Shown: piece by piece, positions 24,461 through 31,913 of the stretch | How the letters are laid out: each line of letters begins with the position of its first letter | How positions within the stretch are numbered: position 1 is the first letter of the stretch | Assembly (NCBI GenBank): GCA_947505245.1 | Contig: CANNIZ010000001.1 | Location: 62,001 to 126,000, forward strand | Direction of reading: 5' to 3' | From: Pseudomonadota bacterium | GTDB taxonomy: Bacteria > Myxococcota_A > UBA796 > GCA-2862545 | DNA: 64,000 bases | Program-made: the position numbers and the translations under genes | Notes under the pieces: model-generated | Database searches by the model: none | Told to the model about the DNA's origin: nothing | Seen by the model: the letters and a program-made list of their open reading frames with translations, nothing else

Positions 24461-26212
24461 TCAAACATGGATCGGCATGGTGTGGGGGATGTGCGCCGCG
24501 CCGGCGGCCTCAGCGACCACCTCGCCGGGCAGCGGGAACCACCGCAGCGCCTCGGCGTCTTCTGGCAGAGGCTCGTCCACCACGTGCAGGCCCGCGTACT
24601 CGGCGGCGACGCCGTTGACGATGAGCTGGGCGTCGTTGAGGTAGCTGGCGAGCGCCCACTCGGGTTCGATCGCACTTCGGCTGCGGTACTCGAGCTTGCC
24701 CGAGCGGTACGTGACATCCGACAGGCGCAGCGCCGCGTCCGCGTGGCCGCCGCGGTGTCTCCACTGGCCGGAGTGAAGGTTGAACGTGTAGTGTGGCAGC
24801 AGCTTCCAACCGTGCTCAGCGACGAATTCGATCGCTTCAAGAAGGTATTGGAACACCGTCTCGCTGATGAAGTAATTGAAGTTCACCCGGACCCAGCCGG
24901 GCTTGATGCCCTCGTGACCGGCGACGATCGCGCAGCCGAAGGTGCGGCTGGTGGGGAGGTCGATGCCGAGCAGGCGGTGGCCGTAGGGGCCCGCGCACGA
25001 GCAGCCGCCGCGGGCCTGGATGCCGAACAGATCGTTCAGCAGCGCGACGACGAAGTTGTGGTGCAGGTAGCCCTCGCCGTGGCGGACGACGAAGCTCACG
25101 ATGGAGAGGCGCCACAACGTGGGGTTGCCGAGGATGCGCAGGTTCGGGTGCTTCTGCCAGCGATCGATGGCGCGCCGGATGTAGTGCTCCTCGCGCTCGC
25201 GGATGAGCTCGGTGCCGACGGCGTCCTTGAGCTGGAACACGAGGCCGGCGCGGATGGACTCGATGATCGCCGGCGTGCCGCCTTCTTCGCGGTGCACGGG
25301 GTCTTCGAGGTAGCGGTGCTCGACCGGGTTCACAAACGCGACGGTGCCGCCGCCCGGCATGGCGGGGACACGGTTCTTGAACAGGGAGCGCTTCGCGACG
25401 AGCACGCCGGGCGTGCCGGGGCCGCCGATGAACTTGTGCGGGGACATGAAGATCGCGTCTTTGTACGCGAGGTGCCCGTCGGGGCCTTCCTCGTGCATGT
25501 TCATCTCGATCTTCACGTACGGGCCTGCGGCAGCGAAGTCCCAGAACGCGAGCGCGCCGTGTTTGTGCAGCAGGGCGGACAGCTGCCCGGTGCGGCTGCC
25601 GATACCCGTGACGTTGCTCGCGGCCGAGAAGCTGCCGATCTTGAGCGGGCGATCCTTGTACTCGATCAAGGCGCGCTCGAGCGATTCGAGGTCCGCGCGG
25701 CCGTCGGCGTCTTCTTCGATCGTGACGACGTCGCAGATCGACTCCCGCCAGGGAAGCTCGTTGCTGTGGTGCTCGTACGGGCCGATGAACACGACGGGGC
25801 GCTGGTCGGCGGGGATCTGGTCCTTGAACTTCCACTTGGCGTCGAGGTCGGCCGGGATGCGCAGGTTCAGCACGTCCACGAGCTTGTTGATGGCGCTGGT
25901 GGCGCCCGAGCCGGTGAAGATCACGACGTCATCGGGGCCGCCGCCCACCGCGCGGCGGATGATCTCGCGCGCGTCTTCGCGGAACCGCGTCGTCTGGCGG
26001 CCCGTGCCGGACGTCTCTGTGTGCGTATTCGCGTACAGCGGCATCACCTCGTGCCGGATGAAGTCTTCGATGAACGAAAGGCTGCGCCCGGACGCGGTGT
26101 AGTCGGCGTACGTGACGCGACGCGGGCCGTACGGACCGTCGATGACGCGGTCATCCCCGATGATGGACGTGCGGACGGTCTCGATCAGGCGGAGGCGTGA
26201 TTCGTCGAACAT
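24461..26212 (-). CDS. Class V aminotransferase / cysteine desulfurase-like PLP enzyme
   Basis: ATG 26212 (MFDESRLRLIE) follows GAGGT. The 583-residue product has the fold-type I pattern of SufS/CsdA-like enzymes: TYADYTASGRSLSFIEDFI, IFTGSGATSAINKLV, PYEHHSNELPWRE, FWDFAAAGPYVKIEMN and the PLP lysine in FMSPHKFIGGPGTPGVL. It is about 170 residues longer than SufS. The C-terminal part (ISETVFQYLLEAIEFVAEHGWKLLPHYTF...) forms an added region ending in ALRWFPLPGEV. A Cys-rich GGCSCAGPYGH lies late in the catalytic part. The substrate is unknown; it need not be a housekeeping desulfurase. It is divergent from a small gene 43 bp away. Confidence 0.85.
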   Translation of the reverse strand: MFDESRLRLIETVRTSIIGDDRVIDGPYGPRRVTYADYTASGRSLSFIEDFIRHEVMPLYANTHTETSGTGRQTTRFREDAREIIRRAVGGGPDDVVIFTGSGATSAINKLVDVLNLRIPADLDAKWKFKDQIPADQRPVVFIGPYEHHSNELPWRESICDVVTIEEDADGRADLESLERALIEYKDRPLKIGSFSAASNVTGIGSRTGQLSALLHKHGALAFWDFAAAGPYVKIEMNMHEEGPDGHLAYKDAIFMSPHKFIGGPGTPGVLVAKRSLFKNRVPAMPGGGTVAFVNPVEHRYLEDPVHREEGGTPAIIESIRAGLVFQLKDAVGTELIREREEHYIRRAIDRWQKHPNLRILGNPTLWRLSIVSFVVRHGEGYLHHNFVVALLNDLFGIQARGGCSCAGPYGHRLLGIDLPTSRTFGCAIVAGHEGIKPGWVRVNFNYFISETVFQYLLEAIEFVAEHGWKLLPHYTFNLHSGQWRHRGGHADAALRLSDVTYRSGKLEYRSRSAIEPEWALASYLNDAQLIVNGVAAEYAGLHVVDEPLPEDAEALRWFPLPGEVVAEAAGAAHIPHTMPIHV

Positions 26213-26255
26213 GGGGAAGTCTACCTCGCGCGGGCCCGAGCGGATAGCCGAGCAC

Positions 26256-26510
26256 ATGCCCAGCCCCGTCACCCTCGCCTACTGCCACCGGTTGATCCCG
26301 CGCCTCGTCGCCGACGGCAAGCTGCTGCTCGTCCCCGGAGCGTCGATCCCGGAGGTCGCGGACGCCGTCGCAGAGGGACTGTCCGGGCTGCACCAACACG
26401 CCGGACTCATCTCGAACACGATCAAGGCGCTGGTCGCTTCACCGCTCGTGGACGAGCTGTTCATCGAAGACGAAGAGCTGCAGCACGTGGTGAACTCGCT
26501 GCGGCAGTAG
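26256..26510 (+). CDS. Small protein of unknown function (84 aa)
   Basis: ATG 26256 begins MPSPVTLAYCHRLIPRLV; the in-frame extension upstream overlaps the divergent aminotransferase start region and is rejected. The product is a mixed alpha/beta soluble protein (ADGKLLLVPGASIPEVADAVAEGL, FIEDEELQHVVNSLRQ). No signal, helix or known motif is seen. The divergent position 43 bp from the aminotransferase gene suggests a shared promoter region. Confidence 0.5.
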   Translation: MPSPVTLAYCHRLIPRLVADGKLLLVPGASIPEVADAVAEGLSGLHQHAGLISNTIKALVASPLVDELFIEDEELQHVVNSLRQ

Positions 26511-26868
26511 GGGACGGGTCAAGGGCTCGCCATTCCACGTCGATCGGAGTCAAAGCGCCTCGAATCCGCGAAGCGCGACCCGACTGGGCGAGATCGCGCG
26601 AACTTGTCGGCGTTCGTTCGTGGCGGTGGCGGCGGTGTGACGTGATCGCGCGGATTCGACAGCGATTGACCGCGCGATGCGTGGACTCAGGGTGCATTGA
26701 CCGGCGTTGGGGCGAACGCCCATTGGCCGACGCGGCAGCGAAGATCCCGCGCGCGCGTCGATTCTGAGGATAAGCTCCACCATCCACGGAGTCCCCCTGC
26801 CCGCCTCGGTCCGCTCCCCCGCCCCCCTCTCCTCCGCCCCCTCGGCCGCTGTCCGCACCCTTCCCCTC
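26511..26868. other. Non-coding gap with a long-spaced 11-bp inverted repeat
   Basis: No convincing gene lies here. TCGAATCCGCG (26560-26570) and its reverse complement CGCGGATTCGA (26649-26659) flank 78 bp and could form a stem or a regulatory element. A pyrimidine-rich stretch (about 26800-26865) precedes the gene at 26869. An in-frame upstream extension of that gene, from 26707, crosses the second part of the gap but has poor coding character. Confidence 0.4.
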
Positions 26869-27477
26869 GTGAAGTGGGCGACGCGCCTGTGCGGCGGAAC
26901 CGTGTGCCTCTCCGGCACGCTCGACCGCGCGGTCGGCCCGATCCCCGCCGGTCCCGCGGTGGTGGTGTTCGACTTTATCGGCGGCCACGAGCCCCGCATC
27001 GCGCGCATGCGCATCGGCGACCGCGAAGTGCCGGTTCAGCACGCGGTGGACACGCTCGTCGCCGTCGTCGATGCGCTGCACGACGCCACGCTCGACGCGA
27101 CCGCGACGCCCGACGGCGACCTGCTCGTGCGCCTGGCGCTCGGCGTCGAGGTGGTGATCCCCGCGTCGACGAAGCTGCGCGTCCACGGCGCCGCGATCGG
27201 GTCTCCGACCGAGCCCGTGCTCGACCGGTCGCTCGTGCTCGAATTCGATGGCGACGGGCTGAAGCTCTCGCACGAGGTGCGGTGGGTCGCGCGCCTCGCT
27301 CAGATCCGCCTCGGCCGCGCCGCGCTCCACCCCGACGGCGCCGTCGCGCTCGAGGCCCGCGCGTCATCGCGCACCGGGGACCTCGCGCTCAAGATGCCGC
27401 TTCACAGCGCGGCGTCGCACCTGACCGAGCTGGTGCGACGGTCCCCGAAGGTGCGCAGCTTCCTGCGCAAGAAGTAG
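26869..27477 (+). CDS. Unknown soluble protein (about 202 aa)
   Basis: GTG 26869 gives VKWATRLCGGTVCLSGTLDR. The start is uncertain because no ribosome site is visible and the frame is open back to 26707. The protein looks mostly beta (GPAVVVFDFIGGHEPRIARMRIGDREVPVQHAVDTLVAVVDALHDATL, LLVRLALGVEVVIPASTKLRVHG). It ends in a basic helix (LTELVRRSPKVRSFLRKK). No signal peptide or recognised domain is present. The 3' end is 3 bp from the convergent lipoprotein gene. The function is unknown. Confidence 0.55.
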   Translation: MKWATRLCGGTVCLSGTLDRAVGPIPAGPAVVVFDFIGGHEPRIARMRIGDREVPVQHAVDTLVAVVDALHDATLDATATPDGDLLVRLALGVEVVIPASTKLRVHGAAIGSPTEPVLDRSLVLEFDGDGLKLSHEVRWVARLAQIRLGRAALHPDGAVALEARASSRTGDLALKMPLHSAASHLTELVRRSPKVRSFLRKK

Positions 27478-27480
27478 CGA

Positions 27481-28272
27481 CTACGGGGCCTGGAACAGCA
27501 CGAGCGTGGTGAGGATCGGCAGCGAGCCGCCCTCGATCGAGGTGCCGTCCGCGCTCACGGCGACCTCACCCGCCGGCAGCCAGGTGTACAGGTCAGGACC
27601 CGAGGCCGCGAACGCGACGAGCGCGGTGTTCGCGGGAAGACCGAAGGTGTTGTCGATCCGGAACGGGAGACCCGACGTGGAGAACGCCTCGAACGGCGCG
27701 AAATAGTAGGCCGCCACAAGCGCCCCGTGTGCGGCGTCAACCTCGATCGGCAACACCTGCGCCACCGGGACCTGGGTGGACGCGATGGTGGTGCCGAGAT
27801 CTTCGAAGATCGCAGGCTCGAGCGTGTCGACCCCGACCGTGAGGAAGAACCCCGGCCCGACCTCGATCTCGTCGGCGACAGCAGGGATGGTGACGGTGGT
27901 CTCGGCGTGGAACAGCGTGACGTCCACCGTGCGCGTCTCGTTCTCGGCGACGGCGAGCGGCACGATCGCGTCGAGCAGCGCGCTCTCCTCGCGGACGTAG
28001 AACGACCCGACCTGCGCGGTCACCAGTGTGGAGTAGTGCCCCTGAGCGTCCGTCTCGGTCGTCGCACACACGCCGCGGCAGAAATTCACCCGCGCGCCAG
28101 CGACGGGCGCGCCAGCGTCGTCGATGACGGTGCCCTCGAGGGTGCCCTGGGGGCCCGGATCGTCCGTCTCGGTGTCGACCGTGTCGACCGTGTCGGTTTC
28201 ACCGCTCGTGTCGGTCTCGGCGGGGGTACCGGTGCAAGCGGCGAGGGAAAACACAAGGAACGTGACGTGCAT
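27481..28272 (-). CDS. Lipoprotein with carboxypeptidase-regulatory-like domain
   Basis: ATG 28272 (MHVTFLVFSLAACTGTP) gives a lipoprotein signal with Cys at residue 13 and a Thr/Asp linker (ETDTSGETDTVDTVDTETDD). Residues about 40-120 are a CarboxypepD_reg-type beta-sandwich (GTLEGTVIDDAGAPVAGARVNFC, TETDAQGHYSTLVTAQVGSFYVREE). The rest is an unassigned beta-rich domain. The 263-residue protein is probably surface exposed. Its start is 45 bp from the divergent aat gene. The reading frame continues upstream but that part is antisense to aat. Confidence 0.72.
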   Translation of the reverse strand: MHVTFLVFSLAACTGTPAETDTSGETDTVDTVDTETDDPGPQGTLEGTVIDDAGAPVAGARVNFCRGVCATTETDAQGHYSTLVTAQVGSFYVREESALLDAIVPLAVAENETRTVDVTLFHAETTVTIPAVADEIEVGPGFFLTVGVDTLEPAIFEDLGTTIASTQVPVAQVLPIEVDAAHGALVAAYYFAPFEAFSTSGLPFRIDNTFGLPANTALVAFAASGPDLYTWLPAGEVAVSADGTSIEGGSLPILTTLVLFQAP

Positions 28273-28317
28273 GGCAGGCTCCGTGGACCGCTTGGCTATA
28301 CACTGAGGCGCTGCGAC

Positions 28318-29043
28318 ATGCCCGTTTACCGGATCCCCACCGCGCTCGTGTTCCCCGATCCCGCCGATGCGGAGGCCTCCGGCCTGCTCGGCGTGGGGGG
28401 TGATCTCTCGCCGGAGCGAATGCTGCTCGGGTATTCGAGCGGGATATTTCCGTGGTTCAACGAAGACAACCCGATCCTGTGGTGGTCGCCCGACCCGCGG
28501 ATGGTGCTGTTCACCGAAGAGCTCCACGTGCCGCGAAGCCTCGCGAAGATCGTGCGGCGCAACGAGTACGAGATCCGGCTCGACACCGCGTTCACCGAGG
28601 TGGTGCGGCACTGCGGCGAGACGAAGCGGCCGCACCAGGACGGGACGTGGATCACGCAGGGAATGGCAGGCGCGTACACGAAGCTGTTCGAGCTCGGCTT
28701 CGCGCATTCGGTCGAGGCGTGGCAGGACGGGGCGCTCGTTGGCGGGCTTTACGGCGTGGCCGTGGGGCGGTTCTTCTCGGGCGAGTCGATGTTCGCGCAC
28801 CAGCCGGACGCGTCGAAGGTCGCGTTCGTGCACCTCGCCACGCAGCTGCGGCGCTGGGGATTTCCGCTCATCGACTGCCAGGTACACACCGCGCACCTCG
28901 ACCGGTTCGGCGCCCGCGAGATCCCACGCGAAGACTACCTCCCGCGGCTCGGTCCGCTGGTGACGGCACCGCAGAAGCCCGGGCCATGGACGTTCGACCC
29001 GAACCTGCGCGACGGCGTCAGGGTGTGCCCGCCGGGGTCGTAG
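28318..29043 (+). CDS. aat: Leucyl/phenylalanyl-tRNA--protein transferase
   Basis: The 241-residue product shows the family signature throughout: FPDPADAEASGLLGVGGDLSPERMLLGYSSGIFPWF, ILWWSPDPRMVLF, TWITQGMAGAYTKLFELGFAHSVEAWQDGALVGGLYGVAVGRFFSGESMF, and FPLIDCQVHTAHLDRFGAREIPR. The enzyme attaches Leu or Phe from tRNA to N-terminal Lys/Arg, creating N-degrons for ClpS/ClpAP. ATG 28318 is the natural start (MPVYRIPTA), and length matches the family. The 3' end overlaps the convergent MFS gene by 26 bp. Confidence 0.96.
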   Translation: MPVYRIPTALVFPDPADAEASGLLGVGGDLSPERMLLGYSSGIFPWFNEDNPILWWSPDPRMVLFTEELHVPRSLAKIVRRNEYEIRLDTAFTEVVRHCGETKRPHQDGTWITQGMAGAYTKLFELGFAHSVEAWQDGALVGGLYGVAVGRFFSGESMFAHQPDASKVAFVHLATQLRRWGFPLIDCQVHTAHLDRFGAREIPREDYLPRLGPLVTAPQKPGPWTFDPNLRDGVRVCPPGS

Positions 29044-30235
29044 GCCAGGGCGCTACGATCCGCAGCAGCAGCAGTCCGGGGATGGCCATGACCATGCAGA
29101 ACAGGAAGTAGCCCTCCCAGCCGAGGGCCTTCTCGACGTAGCCCATGGGCATCGCGAGCACGGTGTTGGACATGCCCATGACCGCGGTGAGCAGCGCGTA
29201 CTGCGTGGCGGTGTACCGGCGGTCCGTCTGGGCCGCCATGTACGCGGCGTAAGCCGAGCCGGACGCGCCGACGACGAACATCTCGGTGACGATGGCGAAC
29301 ACGAGCAGGACGTGGCTCTTGCCGTAGTGGGCGAGCAGCGCGAAGTTACCGATCGACAGCGCCTGCAGGACGCCGAGGATCCACAACGCGCGGTTGGTGC
29401 CGATCTTCAGCGTGATCGTGCCGCCGGCGAGGCCGCCGACCACGAGCGAAAGCAGCCCGACGCCCTTCGCGATCGCGGAGATCTCGGTCTTGTCGAACTT
29501 GAGCTCCTGCAGGTAGAAGTTCATCGTGAGCGAGTTGGCGAGGTTGTCGCCGAGCTTGTACGCGAGCACGAACGCGAGCACCGTCCACACGCCCTTGCGC
29601 GACAGGAACTCCTTCAGCGGCTCGACGACGGCGTCCCGGAACGACGCTGGCGCCGCGACCTCGATCTCCGGGTTGGGGCCGAAGAACGTCGCCAAGGCGC
29701 CCACGACGGTGAGCGCGCCGAGGCCCGCGTACACCACCGGCCACGGCACCGTCGACGACGCGGCGAGCGCGATGGCGCCCGCCATGATCATGCCGGCGCG
29801 GTACCCGAGGATGTACAAGCTGGTGCCGAGCGCCAACTCCTCTTCGGGCAACGACTCCCGCCGGTACGCGTCCACGACGATGTCCTGGGACGCCGCCGCG
29901 AACGTGATCGCGAACGCGACGAGGCCGAACATGAACGGGTGGGTGTCCGGACGCGTGAGCCCGATCGCCGCGAGCAGCAGCCCGAGCGCGCCCTGGGTGA
30001 CGATCATCCAGCCGCGGCGCCGTCCGAGAAACGGCGGCACGTACCGGTCCATGACCGGCGACCACAGGAACTTCAGCGTGTACGGCAGGCGCACGATCGA
30101 GAACAGGCCGATCGACTCGGTGCCGACGTGCGCGTCGGTGAGCCACGCCTTGAGCGTGCTGTCGGTCGCGGGGTTCGGCAGGCCACACGAGAAGCCATGC
30201 AGCGTGGTGACGACGATGCGGCGAGCGCGGCTCAT
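29018..30235 (-). CDS. MFS transporter, AmpG-like
   Basis: The 405-residue product has about 12 membrane helices. It also has the AmpG-type layout GFSCGLPNPATDSTLKAWLTDAHV, LKFLWSPVMDRYVPPFLGRRRGW, ASQDIVVDAYRRESLPEEE and AYKLGDNLANSLTMNFYL. AmpG carries GlcNAc-anhydroMurNAc peptides into the cytoplasm during cell-wall recycling; whether this paralogue has that substrate is not certain. ATG 30235 overlaps the upstream acetyltransferase stop by 4 nt, so it belongs to the ZIP-GNAT-MFS operon. Confidence 0.85.
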   Translation of the reverse strand: MSRARRIVVTTLHGFSCGLPNPATDSTLKAWLTDAHVGTESIGLFSIVRLPYTLKFLWSPVMDRYVPPFLGRRRGWMIVTQGALGLLLAAIGLTRPDTHPFMFGLVAFAITFAAASQDIVVDAYRRESLPEEELALGTSLYILGYRAGMIMAGAIALAASSTVPWPVVYAGLGALTVVGALATFFGPNPEIEVAAPASFRDAVVEPLKEFLSRKGVWTVLAFVLAYKLGDNLANSLTMNFYLQELKFDKTEISAIAKGVGLLSLVVGGLAGGTITLKIGTNRALWILGVLQALSIGNFALLAHYGKSHVLLVFAIVTEMFVVGASGSAYAAYMAAQTDRRYTATQYALLTAVMGMSNTVLAMPMGYVEKALGWEGYFLFCMVMAIPGLLLLRIVAPWPTTPAGTP

Positions 30236-31257
30236 GCGGCGTCGCCGGGAGCGAACGCGTGCGGCAGGTCCGACAGGGCGCGGATCGCCTCGTCCGTGAG
30301 ACCCTTCCAGCCCGCCCACACGTCGAGCGCGGGCGCCGGGACGAGCTTGTGAACGGGCCCGCGCAACCCGTCCCGAAACACCGGCCGCAGCGGGGAGCGG
30401 TAGTCCGTGAACACGATGCCGTGCGCGACCCGGTGCTCGTGCAAGGCGGCGCTGACGAGCCTGGCGAGGGCCTCTGGCGTCTCCCACCACAGGTTCGCGA
30501 GCACGAGGTGGCGGTTCGGACGCGTCGCGAACAGGGGTGTCAGCTGCCGAAGCAGCGGAGAGGCTGCGCGCAGCAGACCGCCGCGAACGCCCGGCATCGC
30601 GGTGATGTCCACGCTCGTGAGACGGCCCGTGAGGGAGGCGACGATCCGTCCGTCGACGCGCAACACGCGGGTGTCGTCCGGCGAGAGCGACCCTCGAAAG
30701 TCGGTGCCGAGCACGTGCCCGGACCACCGCTCGGCGAGCAGGCCTGCGACGTGGTCGACCTCGGACGCCTCGAGCGGACCAAAACCTTCACACCCGCGCG
30801 GCCGCAGCGAACCCACGGGGAGGGCCACACAGGCCGCGATCGGCGCGTAGCCGACGCCGATCTGCACCCGCTGGGACGGTTCGTTGTCGCGCTCGACGAT
30901 GCCGTAGCAGACGACCGGACCTTCGGCCTCGTCCACGAACAGGCGCTTCACCTCGGCCGCCAGCTGCGCGCCCACCCCCTGCCCGCGGGTGTCCGGCGCG
31001 ACCGACAACGCCGCGCGGTACCACGCCGTCACGTCCTGCCCGGCGAGCTGGATGGGATGGGGCACGAGCGCGTACGTTCCGACGGTGCGATCACCGTCGC
31101 GGGCGACGAGGAACGCGCCCCCGAGCCGCTGCCAGCGCGCGACGACGTCGGGCCAATTCGTGCGCCGGAACGCAAGTCCGCGGTTGCCGAACACGGTCTT
31201 GTCGAGCAGCTCGACGTAGGCTGCATCCGGCGCCTGGAGGCGCTCGACGGTGATCAC
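30232..31257 (-). CDS. GNAT-family N-acetyltransferase-like protein
   Basis: GTG 31257 overlaps the stop of the upstream ZIP-like gene by 4 nt. The 341-residue product carries a GNAT fold in its first half. The acetyl-CoA loop VAPDTRGQGVGAQLAAEVKRLF follows the strand AWYRAALSV. The second half (ALPVGSLRPRGCEGF to the end) resembles a second, degenerate acyltransferase domain of the FemX/GNAT-like type (RNHLVLANLWWET, AHGIVFTDYRSPL). The substrate is unknown. The further upstream extension of the frame is antisense or overlapping and Arg-rich, so it is not used. Confidence 0.75.
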   Translation of the reverse strand: MITVERLQAPDAAYVELLDKTVFGNRGLAFRRTNWPDVVARWQRLGGAFLVARDGDRTVGTYALVPHPIQLAGQDVTAWYRAALSVAPDTRGQGVGAQLAAEVKRLFVDEAEGPVVCYGIVERDNEPSQRVQIGVGYAPIAACVALPVGSLRPRGCEGFGPLEASEVDHVAGLLAERWSGHVLGTDFRGSLSPDDTRVLRVDGRIVASLTGRLTSVDITAMPGVRGGLLRAASPLLRQLTPLFATRPNRHLVLANLWWETPEALARLVSAALHEHRVAHGIVFTDYRSPLRPVFRDGLRGPVHKLVPAPALDVWAGWKGLTDEAIRALSDLPHAFAPGDAA

Positions 31258-31913
31258 GAATCGGCGCCGTCGTGCGGGTGAAGGTGCTCGTCGTGCACGT
31301 GACCGTGCCCGAGCACGTGCAGGAGCGTGCCGCCGACGAGACACTGGAACGCCGCCAACACCGAGCCCGCCGACTCGGGAAGCAGGTGCGCCCCGCCGAA
31401 GAAGCCGCCGACCGTCGCGAGCGCCGCGAGCACGAGGACACCGACGCCGGCGGCGTCATTCGCGACCGCGCGGGACCCCCGCCACGCAATCACCCCCACC
31501 GGGACGGTGTGGAGCACGATCGCGAGCGGGAGCCACGGCTCCTTGGCGTGTTCGAGGGCCATGCCGTCGATCAACGAGTGCACGACGAGCCCCACCGCGG
31601 CGAACACGACCACGACCGTCTCGCGCGCGCCGGTGAGGCCGGGGAGGCGCTCGAACACGAGCGGGAGCACCCAGCCGAGCGCGAGCATCGCGGGCGCGAG
31701 CAGACCCACCGTCTCCCAGCCCTCGGGGAGGATATGCAGCAGCACGATCGCCCCGACCAGCGCGCGCACGATGAGGTCGACGACGCTCGCCGCGCGCGGC
31801 GCGTGCGCAACCGCGCGATCCAGCAGCGGCGCGCTCATCAGCGCCACGAGGCTCGACAGCAGACCGACCAGGGCGTCCTCCCGCGCGTCGCTTAGCACGA
31901 TAGACTGGCGCAT
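31254..31913 (-). CDS. ZIP-like metal transporter family membrane protein
   Basis: The 219-residue product has about seven helices and His motifs in ZIP-like positions: LLHILPEGWETVG, VVHSLIDGMALEHA and IVLHTVPVGVIAW. It ends in a cytosolic-type His-rich tail (HVLGHGHVHDEHLHPHDGADS). These suggest divalent metal (Zn or similar) transport. The sequence is shorter and more divergent than classic ZIP proteins. The start ATG 31913 physically overlaps the ATG of the divergent gene (31912), and no ribosome site is seen for either. It is the first gene of a three-gene operon. Confidence 0.65.
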   Translation of the reverse strand: MRQSIVLSDAREDALVGLLSSLVALMSAPLLDRAVAHAPRAASVVDLIVRALVGAIVLLHILPEGWETVGLLAPAMLALGWVLPLVFERLPGLTGARETVVVVFAAVGLVVHSLIDGMALEHAKEPWLPLAIVLHTVPVGVIAWRGSRAVANDAAGVGVLVLAALATVGGFFGGAHLLPESAGSVLAAFQCLVGGTLLHVLGHGHVHDEHLHPHDGADS

